Positions 17,993 to 26,519 of a DNA stretch of 64,000 bases are shown here, piece after piece (the stretch's first letter is position 1; each line of letters begins with the position of its first letter). The stretch is from CAYLPJ01 sp964385465. Lineage in GTDB: Bacteria; Planctomycetota; Phycisphaerae; SM23-33. Where the stretch lies: the NCBI GenBank assembly GCA_964385465.1, contig CAYLPJ010000014.1, positions 1-64,000 on the forward strand. The letters run 5' to 3'. The translations under genes and the position numbers were made by a program. Under the pieces are notes generated by a model that saw nothing but the letters and a program-made list of their open reading frames with translations, did no database searches and was not told the origin of the DNA.

Positions 17993-18063
17993 TGGCTGCC
18001 TCCGCCCCTGAATGACCCCGCCGCCGGGGGATGTGTTTCAACGTTTCCCGGGGGCGGCAGGGC

Positions 18064-18093
18064 TTGATCGGCCGGCCGGGGGGGCTCTAGAAT
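18064..18093 (+). promoter_or_regulatory. promoter of def, positioned for a leaderless transcript
   Basis: TTGATC (18064-18069), 18-bp spacer, TAGAAT (18088-18093). A start 6-7 nt after the -10 box coincides with the def ATG at 18100. No Shine-Dalgarno sequence precedes that ATG. Confidence 0.55.
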
Positions 18094-18099
18094 GGCAAT

Positions 18100-18636
18100 A
18101 TGAATGAGAAGATACGCCAGGTCGATCCCGACGCCCTTGGCATCGTGTGCTATCCGGACCCGCGGCTGACGGAGGTCTGCACGCCCGTCGAGACGGTCGA
18201 CGACAGCGTCCGCTCGCTGCTGGACCGGATGTTCTCGCTGATGTTCGCCAACCGTGGCGTCGGCCTGGCGGCGCCGCAGGTGGGTGTCACGGTGCGGCTT
18301 TTCGTGGCCTCGCCGACGTTCGAGCCGGACGACCGTCGGGTGTACATCAACCCGGAGATCATCTCGGCCGAAGGCTTGCAGGACGACGAGGAGGGCTGCC
18401 TGAGCTTCCCGGGCGTCGCCTGCAAGGTCAAGCGCCAACGGATCGCGACGGTCCGTGCGCTGGGCCCCGACGGCGAGCCGTTCGAGGAGACGGGGGAAGA
18501 TTTGCTGGCCAGAATATACCAGCATGAGATCGATCATCTCGACGGCCGACTGCTCGTGGACCGGATGGGTTCGGTCGCGAAACTGGCCAATCGCAAGGCC
18601 CTCAGGCAGTTGGAGGAGAGCTTCACGGGCGGCTGA
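18100..18636 (+). CDS. def: peptide deformylase
   Basis: 178 aa. Removes the formyl group from nascent N-terminal Met in the cytoplasm, using a metal ion. All three signature motifs are present: GVGLAAPQVG (53-62), EEGCLSFPG with metal ligand C100, and QHEIDHLDG with ligands H142 and H146 and catalytic E143. The start is the only sensible ATG, yet it lacks a ribosome site. The transcript may begin at or next to the ATG. Divergent from the exported toroid-like protein. Confidence 0.96.
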   Translation: MNEKIRQVDPDALGIVCYPDPRLTEVCTPVETVDDSVRSLLDRMFSLMFANRGVGLAAPQVGVTVRLFVASPTFEPDDRRVYINPEIISAEGLQDDEEGCLSFPGVACKVKRQRIATVRALGPDGEPFEETGEDLLARIYQHEIDHLDGRLLVDRMGSVAKLANRKALRQLEESFTGG

Positions 18637-18674
18637 GGGGAAATACCATATTGCGGAAAGAGGGATTGGGGAGC

Positions 18675-18702
18675 TTGACAGATTCGCCTTTCTGCGTATA
18701 CT
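18675..18702 (+). promoter_or_regulatory. near-consensus promoter of the first PEP-CTERM gene
   Basis: TTGACA (18675-18680), 16-bp spacer, TATACT (18697-18702). Predicted start about 18709, giving a ~357-nt leader. The 38 bp between def and the -35 box show no clear terminator. Confidence 0.85.
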
Positions 18703-18708
18703 TGTGTG

Positions 18709-19065
18709 TGCTGACCAAGGCTGCAAGCCTTCAGGTCGAAGCGAGGGAACATCTGTGACGCTCTCTCGGGCACTGGGCGATTCGTCGCCCTTTCGGCCTG
18801 ATCCCTTGTGAGGACAGTCTCGGTCGTGGAGGTTGTGTTCGCTCTGCTGCGGCAGGGTCCTGAGCTGGGTCCTGTGAAGCGCTCTTCGCAGCATTCCTGG
18901 ATGGTTTGCGTACGTCCTGCGGGCGTATGGGCCGGCTGTGTATGTATCGGCCGGGGAATTGCCCGCGCGGACGAGGGAATGCGTTTGTCCGGCCCGGATG
19001 GTTCCGGGCCCGCAAAGAAACGACAACGCGAAGCGGGCTGAAACAAAAGCAGAGGAGTCTGGGCG
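18709..19065 (+). ncRNA. long structured leader RNA, copy 1 (homologous to the leader at 19890-20290)
   Basis: This ~357-nt untranslated leader shares an ordered series of blocks with the leader of the next PEP-CTERM gene: AGCGAGG (from 18740), GTGAGG (18808), GGAGGTTGT (about 18828-18836), the stem TGCTGCG (18845-18851)/CGCAGCA (18887-18893), and TCGGCCG ... GACGAG. Spacing from the -10 box to GTGAGG is nearly the same in both. A further hairpin, GGCCCGGA-TGGT-TCCGGGCC, lies at 18991-19010. It ends in the ribosome site AGAGGAG (19051-19057). Open frames inside are not conserved between copies, so the signal is RNA rather than protein. I recognise no known riboswitch. Confidence 0.6.
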
Positions 19066-19773
19066 ATGAAGCGAGAGAGGGAAAGAAGTCTGCGGAAGGC
19101 CGTCTGCGTGATCGCGACGGTCTTGAGCGTCGGCCTGGCGGGCACGGCGATGGCGGCCCCGATGGAAGGCAACTACGTCAGCGAGGGCGGCAGCGTGCTT
19201 GAGGGCCGATGGTCCGAAGGCTACGCGGACGGCAATCCCGGCCAGACAGGCAACACCGTCAACGCCTGGAGCTGGGACGATCCCAACGCCGGCACGCAGT
19301 GGACGATCAGCGGCCCCGCGGTCGGCACGGCCGGCGCGAGCTACGACGCCAATACCGGCCAGTACGTCACCGAATACGACACGACCAACGCGTTCCTGAC
19401 GCTCAAGGACGGTCCGTGGACCGCTAGCGGCGACGGGGACTACACCGTGGACGTCACCTACTACCGCCACGATACGACCGTCCAGCAGGACGGCTCGATC
19501 GACACGGTGGTGACCCTCTGGGGCGATGTGGTCGGCTACGCCAACTACACGGTGGACCTCGTGATCGCCATCGCAAGCCGCCCGAGCGACTGGGAAGGCG
19601 TGCACCCCGGCGGCAGCGAGTTCCCGCCCTACCTCCCCCAAGGCGCCGACACCGGCCACTGGGGCAACGTCCAGGGCATCGACATCACCATCACCCCCGA
19701 GCCGGCCGCGATGAGCGTGCTGGGGTTCGGCGCGCTGGCGATGCTGCTGAAGCGGCGTCGCCGCCGGGCGTGA
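19066..19773 (+). CDS. PEP-CTERM sorted surface protein, copy 1
   Basis: 235 aa, starting 8 nt after AGAGGAG. A signal peptide (to about TAMAAP) is followed by a beta-rich, Gly/Asp/Tyr-rich exported domain. The last 25 residues are a PEP-CTERM sorting signal: P-E-P, a hydrophobic helix (SVLGFGALAMLL) and a basic tail KRRRRRA. Such proteins are cut and anchored by exosortase; no exosortase gene lies in the window. The N-terminal half aligns with the next gene (GRWSEGYADGNPG... versus GRWTESYAGGGPG...; QWTISG versus QWTIGG), so the two are tandem paralogs. Function of the mature domain unknown. Confidence 0.85.
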   Translation: MKRERERSLRKAVCVIATVLSVGLAGTAMAAPMEGNYVSEGGSVLEGRWSEGYADGNPGQTGNTVNAWSWDDPNAGTQWTISGPAVGTAGASYDANTGQYVTEYDTTNAFLTLKDGPWTASGDGDYTVDVTYYRHDTTVQQDGSIDTVVTLWGDVVGYANYTVDLVIAIASRPSDWEGVHPGGSEFPPYLPQGADTGHWGNVQGIDITITPEPAAMSVLGFGALAMLLKRRRRRA

Positions 19774-19830
19774 GGCCGCCGGAAAAAAAGGCCGGTCGGA
19801 CTGAGGAAACGCCAGAGCGGGCGCGCTAAG

Positions 19831-19883
19831 ATGTCTTCAAACGCGACATGGAAGATTGACAGTTCGGCCCAAAGTGGTATAAT
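19831..19883 (+). promoter_or_regulatory. perfect consensus promoter of the second PEP-CTERM gene with an upstream dyad
   Basis: TTGACA (19856-19861), 16-bp spacer, TATAAT (19878-19883): both hexamers perfect. Just upstream, ATGTC (19831-19835) and GACAT (19845-19849) form a 5-bp dyad that could bind a regulator (inference). Predicted start about 19890. Confidence 0.85.
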
Positions 19884-19889
19884 TGAGGA

Positions 19890-20290
19890 GACAATCGGTA
19901 GGCGTTCGACAACCGTGTACGCCGGGCGCAGCGAGGCAGAGCCTGATCTCGCCGCACCCATGCTTGACCGCGTGCACCGCCTTGAAGTGAGGTCGGGCGC
20001 CTGTCCGGAGGGTTGTATCTGTGCTGCGACGCGGGACGCCCGCGAGGGCATCCCGTGGACGAGCTCCCCGCAGCATGCTTCGGGCTCGATGGGCGGTCGA
20101 GGTGCGCTCCGCGCCGCGTCGGCCGCGACGAGAAACGCGAAGAATGTGCGCCCGGAGAACCGGCGCAGCAACAGAGTCCCGCGCCGCCCCTAGAGGGTCC
20201 GCGCACCGGTAAGAACGAGAGCCTGCAATACCTGACAAACAGGTCGGGTCCCCGCGTACGGGCCCCGGCCGGGAAAACGGAGGCAGCACC
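19890..20290 (+). ncRNA. long structured leader RNA, copy 2
   Basis: A ~400-nt leader with the same ordered blocks as copy 1: AGCGAGG (from 19930), GTGAGG (19987-19992), GGAGGGTTGT (about 20007-20016), the 7-bp stem TGCTGCG (20022-20028)/CGCAGCA (20069-20075), and GTCGGCCGCGACGAG followed by a GAAT-GTGCG block. The stem loop holds 40 nt here and 35 nt in copy 1, with different sequence, as expected for a conserved structure. A small hairpin ACCTG-ACAAA-CAGGT lies at 20230-20244. CGGAGG (to 20283) is the ribosome site. Confidence 0.6.
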
Positions 20291-21082
20291 ATGACGGGTG
20301 GAGAGAACATCATGAATCGGGGTCGCAAGAGTGGTTGGGTCATCGCGGCAGTGACGGTCGGCATCCTGGCGATGCAGGCAACGGCAGCCCCGGTGACGGG
20401 CGTGTTCGAGAGCGAAGAATTCAACGGCGACATCATCGACGGGCGCTGGACCGAGAGCTACGCCGGCGGGGGCCCCGGGCTGGCGGGCAACGTCCTCAAC
20501 GCCGCAAGCTGGGATGGCACGACCCTCGGCGGGCAGTGGACGATCGGGGGCATGACCCTCGATGAGAACGCCCAGTTGATCGACCTGGACACGATGGGCT
20601 CGCTGACCATCGAGAAGTACTTCAGCCAGTACGTCGGCGGCCAGATGCTGCTGAAGAAGGAAGCCCGCGACGGCAACAGCGCCTGGTGGGGCGAGCCGGA
20701 CGGCAGCGCGATGGAGGAGTACACCGTCTTCATCGACGAGTACACCCACCACACGCAGGTCACGAAGCTCAACGGCGTGGAGAAGGGCGTCTACAGCCTC
20801 ATCACCATGACCGGCAGCTTCGACCCCAACACCGACAGCGAGTACTACTACAACGTCGAGTTCATGCTCGCCGTCGCGGTCAAGACCGGCGAGGGCGCGG
20901 GTCCGCCGGCCGGCTTCCCCGACTTCCTCGGTGACCCCAACGACAACGGCCAGTGGGGCGTCGCCCAGAAGATCCGCATGGAAATCGCCCAGGGCGAAGA
21001 GGTCCCCGAGCCGTCGGCGATGGCCCTCGTGGCCATCGGGGCGACGGCCATGATCCTCCGCCGGCGACGCCGCACCGCCTGA
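20291..21082 (+). CDS. PEP-CTERM sorted surface protein, copy 2
   Basis: 263 aa from the ATG at 20291; an ATG 7 codons later (20312) is an alternative with its own GGAG. Signal peptide to about QATAAP, then a beta-rich exported domain resembling copy 1 in its first ~60 residues. It ends in V-PEP, a hydrophobic helix (SAMALVAIGATAMIL) and RRRRRTA. Predicted substrate of an exosortase encoded elsewhere. A strong terminator follows. Confidence 0.85.
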   Translation: MTGGENIMNRGRKSGWVIAAVTVGILAMQATAAPVTGVFESEEFNGDIIDGRWTESYAGGGPGLAGNVLNAASWDGTTLGGQWTIGGMTLDENAQLIDLDTMGSLTIEKYFSQYVGGQMLLKKEARDGNSAWWGEPDGSAMEEYTVFIDEYTHHTQVTKLNGVEKGVYSLITMTGSFDPNTDSEYYYNVEFMLAVAVKTGEGAGPPAGFPDFLGDPNDNGQWGVAQKIRMEIAQGEEVPEPSAMALVAIGATAMILRRRRRTA

Positions 21083-21119
21083 CACGGCGGACAGAACCCA
21101 TAGCCTCTACGCTGCCTCC

Positions 21120-21167
21120 GCAGCCCCCGCCCGCGTTCCCGCGGCCGGGGGCTGCTTCCTTTTCCCC
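21120..21167 (+). terminator. strong intrinsic terminator of the PEP-CTERM pair
   Basis: A perfect 10-bp outer stem GCAGCCCCCG (21120-21129)/CGGGGGCTGC (21146-21155) encloses an inner stem CCGCG-TTCC-CGCGG. It is followed by the pyrimidine-rich ttccttttcccc. It sits 38 nt after the second PEP-CTERM stop. Confidence 0.8.
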
Positions 21168-21342
21168 TCCCCGCTGCCGGTGCCACAGCCCCGGCAGTTC
21201 CCCCTGTACCGCCGCCCGGCCGGGCCGGCTCGATGCCCCCGCGCGGCTGCCCGCCCGGCCCGGAGGGTGCCGCCTCTCTGTTCGGCCCCGCCCCGCGCTT
21301 TGCGCGACGCCACGAAATGGCGCCGCGGACGGCAAAACCCCC

Positions 21343-21371
21343 TTGGCGGTCCGAGGCGGTGCCGCTACAAT
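21343..21371 (+). promoter_or_regulatory. promoter of alaS
   Basis: TTGGCG (21343-21348), 17-bp spacer, TACAAT (21366-21371). Predicted start near 21378, about 75 nt before the alaS ATG. The rest of the 371-bp gap (21083-21453) holds only the terminator and GC-rich non-coding DNA. Confidence 0.7.
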
Positions 21372-21453
21372 CGTTGGTCTTTCGCTGGCCTCCGGGGCGA
21401 GCCGGACAGCGCCGCCGCCACCATGCCGCCCGAACCAGCAGGCGAAGGGAACC

Positions 21454-24144
21454 ATGAAACGTACGTGCCGCGACATCCGTGACCAGTTCATCGCGTTCTT
21501 CACCGAGCGCGGGCATACGTTCGTGCCCTCCAGCCCGCTGCTGCCCGCCGAGGACCCCACGCTGCTGTTCACCAACGCGGGCATGAACCAGTTCAAGGAC
21601 ATCTTCCTCGGGCAGGTCACCCGGAATTACGCCCGTGCCGTCAACAGCCAGAAGTGCATCCGCGCCGGCGGCAAGCACAACGACCTCGAGGACGTCGGAC
21701 ACGACACCTACCACCACACGTTCTTCGAGATGCTCGGCAACTGGAGCTTCGGCGACTACTTCAAGGCCGAGGCCATCGCCTGGGCATGGGAACTGCTCAC
21801 CGGCGTCTGGGGGCTGGAGAAGGACCGCCTCTACGCCACCGTCTTCGAGGGCGACGAGGCCGACGGGCTCTCGGCCGACACCCAGGCCGAGCAGCTCTGG
21901 AAGGACAACACCGACATCGATCCGTCCCACATCCTTCGAGGCAACAAGAAGGACAACTTCTGGGAGATGGGCGAGACGGGGCCCTGCGGGCCGTGCAGCG
22001 AAATCCACATCGACATGACGCCGGATAAGTCCGGCCGGGACCTCGTCAACGCCGGCGACGCGCGCGTCATCGAGATCTGGAACCTCGTCTTCATGCAGTA
22101 CAACCGGGCGCCGGACGGCAAGCTCAGCCCCCTGCCGGCCACGCACGTGGACACGGGGATGGGCTTCGAGCGGATCTGCGCGGTGCTCCAGGGCAAGCGG
22201 AGCAACTACGCCACGGACCTGTTCGTCCCGCTGATCGAGACGATCGAGACGCTGACGGATCACCGCTACGGCCGGGCCGCCGCCGGCGAGGCCGCCGACC
22301 GCTTCGACACCGCGAGCATGGACGACATGGGCGACGTCGCCTGCCGCGTGATCGCCGATCACGCCCGCGCGCTGACGTTCGCCATCGCCGACGGCATCGT
22401 GCCCTCCAACGAGGGGCGCGGCTACGTGCTGCGGCGGGTCCTCCGCCGCGCCGCCCGCTACGGGAGGCAGTACCTCGACATCTCCGGGCCGTTCCTCGTC
22501 GAACTCGTCCCCGCCGTGACGGGCTTGATGGGCGAGGCGTTCGCCGAGGTCCGCCAGCGCGAGGCCTACGTGATCGACACGATCCGCCAGGAGGAGGAAT
22601 CCTTCGGGCGGACCCTCGACCGGGGCATCGAGCTGTTCCAGAAGCAGGCCGACGCCGTCCGCGACGCAGGGCGCGACGCGATCGACGGCGAGACCGTCTT
22701 CGACCTCTACACGACCTACGGCTTCCCGGTGGACCTGACGGAAGTGATGGCCTCGGAGCGCGGGCTGAAGGTGGATCACGCCGGCTACGAAGAAGCCATG
22801 ACACGCCACCGCGAGCTCAGCGGGGCGGGCAAGGCCTTCCAGGCCGCCGAGGCCGTCGACATCCCCGCCACCGACGACGCGCCCAAGTACGCCGACGAGC
22901 CCATCGACGCCCGCGTACTCGGATGGCTCGCCGAAGGCGAGTTCGTCACACACGGCTCGATCGAGGCCGGCGCCGAGGCCGCCGTCGTGCTCGACCGCAC
23001 CAACTTCTACGCCGAGCAGGGCGGGCAGGTCGGCGACGCCGGCACGCTGAGCTGGGCCGACGGGTCCTTCACCGTCCGCGACGCCCAGCCGGCCGGGGGG
23101 GGCGTCCTCCACGTCGGTACGGTCGAATCCGGCACGCTCGCCGCCGGGCAGACCGTCCGGCTGACCGTCGACCGGCGCCGCCGCGACATCATGCGGAACC
23201 ACACGGCCACGCACCTGATGAACTGGGCGCTGCGGGAGGTCCTCGGCGACCACGTCAACCAGGCCGGCAGCGTCGTCGGCCCCGACCGCCTGCGGTTTGA
23301 CTTCTCCCACACGCGGGCGGTCACCGCCGAGCAGCTTGGCGACGTCGAGCGGCGGGTCAACGACCGCGTCCTCGCCGACGAGCCGGTCACCGCCCGGACC
23401 ATGCCGCTGGCCGAGGCCCGCGACGTGCCCGGCGTCCGGGCCGTCTTCGGCGAGAAATACCCCGATCCCGTCCGGGTGATCCTCATCGGCGACCCCGCCG
23501 CACCCACCAGCGCGGAGTTCTGCGGGGGCACGCACCTCCAACGCACCGGCCAGGTCGGGCCCTTCAAGATCCTCGGCGAGGAGTCCGTCGCCAAAGGCGT
23601 CCGGCGTATCACCGCCCTGACCGGCAGGGGGGCCGTCGAGCACATGCAGCAGAGCGACCGCCTGCTCCACGACGCCGCCTCGGCCCTGAAGATCAAGCCC
23701 GAGGAGCTGCCCGCGCGGATCGAGGCCATGCAGAAGGAGATCAAAGAGCTGCGCAAGGGCCCCAAGGCCGCCCCGGCGGGCGGAGGCTTCCAGCCCAGCC
23801 AGACCCTCGAGACGCCCCACGGCGAGGTCGTCCTGGGGCGGATGGACGGCGCCGACGCCAACGCGATGCGGGGCGAATGCGACCGCCGGCGTCAGAAGGG
23901 CGCGGCCGGGGCGCTGATCGCCTCGGTCCAGGACGACAAGGTCACGCTGGTGGCGATGGTCAGCGACGAGCTGGCCACGGCGGGGGCGCTGAAGGCCAAC
24001 GAGTGGGTCAAGGCGGCAGCGGCGGAGGTCGGCGGGGGCGGCGGCGGCAAGCCGACGATGGCCCAGGCCGGCGGGCGTGATCCGGGCAAGGCCGACGCGG
24101 CCATCGCGACCGCGGCGGCGTGGGCAACCGAAAGACTGACATGA
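21454..24144 (+). CDS. alaS: alanine--tRNA ligase
   Basis: 896 aa, normal length; the ATG at 21454 is preceded by gaaggga and the frame upstream is only open DNA. Charges tRNA-Ala. Seen: the class II core (FTNAGMNQFKDIFLG, FFEMLGNWSFGDYFK, GETGPCGPCSEIH), the editing-domain zinc site HTATH plus CGGTH in AEFCGGTHLQRTGQ, and a C-terminal DHHA1-like domain rich in Gly near its end (GGGGGGKPTMAQAGG). It is followed by a weak terminator and the promoter of the rpmF-fab cluster. Confidence 0.97.
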   Translation: MKRTCRDIRDQFIAFFTERGHTFVPSSPLLPAEDPTLLFTNAGMNQFKDIFLGQVTRNYARAVNSQKCIRAGGKHNDLEDVGHDTYHHTFFEMLGNWSFGDYFKAEAIAWAWELLTGVWGLEKDRLYATVFEGDEADGLSADTQAEQLWKDNTDIDPSHILRGNKKDNFWEMGETGPCGPCSEIHIDMTPDKSGRDLVNAGDARVIEIWNLVFMQYNRAPDGKLSPLPATHVDTGMGFERICAVLQGKRSNYATDLFVPLIETIETLTDHRYGRAAAGEAADRFDTASMDDMGDVACRVIADHARALTFAIADGIVPSNEGRGYVLRRVLRRAARYGRQYLDISGPFLVELVPAVTGLMGEAFAEVRQREAYVIDTIRQEEESFGRTLDRGIELFQKQADAVRDAGRDAIDGETVFDLYTTYGFPVDLTEVMASERGLKVDHAGYEEAMTRHRELSGAGKAFQAAEAVDIPATDDAPKYADEPIDARVLGWLAEGEFVTHGSIEAGAEAAVVLDRTNFYAEQGGQVGDAGTLSWADGSFTVRDAQPAGGGVLHVGTVESGTLAAGQTVRLTVDRRRRDIMRNHTATHLMNWALREVLGDHVNQAGSVVGPDRLRFDFSHTRAVTAEQLGDVERRVNDRVLADEPVTARTMPLAEARDVPGVRAVFGEKYPDPVRVILIGDPAAPTSAEFCGGTHLQRTGQVGPFKILGEESVAKGVRRITALTGRGAVEHMQQSDRLLHDAASALKIKPEELPARIEAMQKEIKELRKGPKAAPAGGGFQPSQTLETPHGEVVLGRMDGADANAMRGECDRRRQKGAAGALIASVQDDKVTLVAMVSDELATAGALKANEWVKAAAAEVGGGGGGKPTMAQAGGRDPGKADAAIATAAAWATERLT

Positions 24145-24160
24145 AGTTGCGCCGTTTCCG

Positions 24161-24186
24161 GCCGCGAAGGCGCCGGGCGGCTTTTT
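24161..24186 (+). terminator. possible terminator after alaS
   Basis: GCCGC (24161-24165) and GCGGC (24177-24181) can pair and are followed directly by five T (24182-24186). The stem is short. Confidence 0.45.
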
Positions 24187-24190
24187 CGGC

Positions 24191-24219
24191 TTGACAAGAT
24201 CGGGCAGGCTCCCTAGGTT
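24191..24219 (+). promoter_or_regulatory. promoter of the rpmF-plsX-fab cluster
   Basis: TTGACA (24191-24196), 17-bp spacer, TAGGTT (24214-24219). The -10 box is weak but the -35 box is perfect. Predicted start about 24226, 79 nt before rpmF. Confidence 0.6.
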
Positions 24220-24304
24220 CCGGCCTGCATTCCATCGGCCGTGGGGCTCGGCCAGACCGGCCCCGGCCCGTAGTGTGAAAGTATCTTAACTCAGGATTTG
24301 TCCC

Positions 24305-24487
24305 ATGCTTCCGACACAGAAACTCTCTCGGGCCCGGACCCGCCGCCGCCGGAGCCACCACGCGCTTCGCCCGGTGAACTACGCCGACTGCCCGCAGTGC
24401 AACAACCCCAAGCTCCCCCACGCCGCGTGCGAGAACTGCGGGTTCGTCCGCCCCGGGCTCAACCTGGACATCAGCAAGGAGAGCTAG
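24305..24487 (+). CDS. rpmF: 50S ribosomal protein L32
   Basis: 60 aa. Basic N-terminus (KLSRARTRRRRSHHA) and a four-Cys zinc ribbon CPQCNNPKLPHAACENCG, characteristic of zinc-binding L32. It stands in front of plsX, a widely conserved arrangement that couples ribosome and membrane synthesis. The plsX ribosome site AAGGAG overlaps its last codons. Confidence 0.95.
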   Translation: MLPTQKLSRARTRRRRSHHALRPVNYADCPQCNNPKLPHAACENCGFVRPGLNLDISKES

Positions 24488-24490
24488 TCG

Positions 24491-25501
24491 ATGCGGATCG
24501 GTGTCGATGCCATGGGAGGCGACCGCGCGCCGCAGGCCCAGGTTCAGGGCGCCATCTCGGCCGCGGAGCTTCTCGACGACACGGACCGCGTCGTGCTCAT
24601 CGGGCAGGAGCCCGTCCTCCGCGCGACCCTCGATGAGGCCGGCGGCCCCGCCGGGCACATCGAGTTCCACCACGCCGACGACGTGATCGGCATGGACGAG
24701 GCGCCCGTCGAGGCCCTGCGCTCCAAGCCGCGAAGCAGCATCGCCGTGATGGCCCAGCTCCACAAGGAGGGGCGGATCGACGCGTGCATCTCCGCGGGCA
24801 ACACCGGGGCGTGCGTGGCCGCGGCCCAGATGCGGCTGCGGCGCCTCCAGGGCGTGCACCGCCCGGGCATCGCGATCGTGACGCCGACGCCGGTGGGCCC
24901 GGTGGCGATCTGCGACGTCGGCGCGAACGTCAACTGCCGCCCGCAGCACCTCCACCAGTACGCGCTGATGGCGTCGATCTATGCCGAGGCGATCTGCGGC
25001 GTCCGCCAGCCCCGCGTGGGCGTGTTGAGCATCGGGGAGGAGGACGCCAAGGGCAACACGCTGGTCAAGGAGGCCCGCGACCTGCTCAAGGACGACCCGG
25101 CGGTCAACTTCGTCGGCAACGTCGAGGGGCGCGACCTCTTCGGCGGCGTCTGCGACGTGATGGTCTGCGACGGCTTCGTCGGCAACGTCGTGCTCAAGCT
25201 CATCGAGGGCATGGCCACCAGCGTCAGCGAGGCGATCGTCCGCGAGCTCGCCGCCGCCATGCCGCAGCACGCCGCGGGCATCAAGGCCTCCGCCGAACGC
25301 CTCCTGGAGAAGTACGACTTCAACGAATACGGCGGCGCGCCGCTGCTGGGCGTCGGCGGGATCTGCATCATCTGCCACGGCGCCAGCGACGGGCGGGGCA
25401 TCATGAACGCCGTCCGCGTCGCGAAAGACTTCGCCAGCTACCAGGTCAACGAACGGATCACCGAGCTGCTCGCACCGGCCCGGGAGGCCGCCGATGCATG
25501 A
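24491..25501 (+). CDS. plsX: phosphate acyltransferase PlsX
   Basis: 336 aa. Makes acyl-phosphate from acyl-ACP for phospholipid synthesis. Seen: the N-terminal MRIGVDAMGGDRAPQ and the SAGNTGA motif, and a C-terminal EYGGAPLLGVGG segment, all typical. Starts 3 nt after rpmF and overlaps fabH by 8 nt, so translation is probably coupled. Confidence 0.96.
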   Translation: MRIGVDAMGGDRAPQAQVQGAISAAELLDDTDRVVLIGQEPVLRATLDEAGGPAGHIEFHHADDVIGMDEAPVEALRSKPRSSIAVMAQLHKEGRIDACISAGNTGACVAAAQMRLRRLQGVHRPGIAIVTPTPVGPVAICDVGANVNCRPQHLHQYALMASIYAEAICGVRQPRVGVLSIGEEDAKGNTLVKEARDLLKDDPAVNFVGNVEGRDLFGGVCDVMVCDGFVGNVVLKLIEGMATSVSEAIVRELAAAMPQHAAGIKASAERLLEKYDFNEYGGAPLLGVGGICIICHGASDGRGIMNAVRVAKDFASYQVNERITELLAPAREAADA

Positions 25502-26486
25502 CCGGCCGCACGCTGCAATCGCCGGTCTCGGCGCGGCCCTTCCCGGAAAGGTCCTCACGAACGCGGACTTCGAGACGTTCGTGGACACCTCCGACGAGTG
25601 GATCACCAAGCGGACGGGGATCAAGGAGCGCCACGTCGTCTCCGACGGGGAGTCGACGGCGACGCTGGCCGTCGAGGCCGCCCGGCGGGCGCTCGAGGAT
25701 GCCGGCGCCGCCCCCACGGACCTCGACCTGATCATCGTCGCGACGGTGACGCCCGAGATGATCCTGCCGGCGACCGCGTGCTTCGTCCAGGCCGCCCTCG
25801 GGGCGACCGACGTGCCCTGCTTCGACCTCTCCGCCGCGTGCAGCGGCTTCATCTACGGCGTCTCGATCGCGTCGAAGTTCATCGAGACCGGCACCTACCG
25901 CCGCGTGCTGGTCATCGGCGCCGAGACCCTCACCCGCTTCACCGACTACGCCGACCGCTCCAGTTGCGTTATCTTCGGCGACGGCGCGGGGGCCGTCGTC
26001 CTCGAGGCCACCGACACCGAGGGCCGAGGCGTCCGCCATACCGTCCTCCACGCCAAGGGCGAAGGCTGGGACTTCATCTTCACGCCCGCCGGCGGCTCGC
26101 GGACGCCGGCCAACCACGATACCGTCCGCAACGGCGGGCACTTCATCAAGATGCGAGGGCGCGACGTCTACAAGTTCGCCGTCGAGAAGATGCAGTGGCT
26201 GCTCGGACACTGCATGGAAACCTGCGGGCTCAGCGTCGAGACCGTCGACCTCGTCGTGCCCCACCAGGTCAACTACCGGATCATCCAGTCGGCCGCGAAA
26301 AAATTCGACTTCCCCATGGAAAAGTTTTACATCAACATCGACCGGTACGGGAACACCTCGGCGGCGTCGATCCCGCTGGCCATGGCCGACGCACGCGAAG
26401 ACGGCCTGCTGACCCCCGGGGCCAACGTCCTGCTGGTCGCCTTCGGCGCCGGGCTGACGTGGGCCGGCGCGGTGCTCCGCATGTAG
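25494..26486 (+). CDS. fabH: beta-ketoacyl-ACP synthase III
   Basis: 330 aa. Condenses acetyl-CoA with malonyl-ACP to start fatty-acid synthesis. The catalytic triad is visible: C116 in SAACSGF, His in VVPHQVNYR and Asn in DRYGNTSAAS. The N-terminal DEWITKRTGIKERH is a FabH signature. Overlaps the end of plsX. Confidence 0.96.
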   Translation: MHDRPHAAIAGLGAALPGKVLTNADFETFVDTSDEWITKRTGIKERHVVSDGESTATLAVEAARRALEDAGAAPTDLDLIIVATVTPEMILPATACFVQAALGATDVPCFDLSAACSGFIYGVSIASKFIETGTYRRVLVIGAETLTRFTDYADRSSCVIFGDGAGAVVLEATDTEGRGVRHTVLHAKGEGWDFIFTPAGGSRTPANHDTVRNGGHFIKMRGRDVYKFAVEKMQWLLGHCMETCGLSVETVDLVVPHQVNYRIIQSAAKKFDFPMEKFYINIDRYGNTSAASIPLAMADAREDGLLTPGANVLLVAFGAGLTWAGAVLRM

Positions 26487-26519
26487 CCCCCGGGCCGCTC
26501 CCAACGCACGGAACCCGCA

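Noticed and set aside
18808..19041. 77-codon frame inside the first PEP-CTERM leader (and 19831-20193 in the second)
   Set aside because: The two frames encode unrelated peptides, lack good ribosome sites, and the conserved blocks do not follow codon structure.
18709..19065. Known cyclic-di-GMP (GEMM) or cobalamin riboswitch in the leader
   Set aside because: The conserved cores of those classes are not present.
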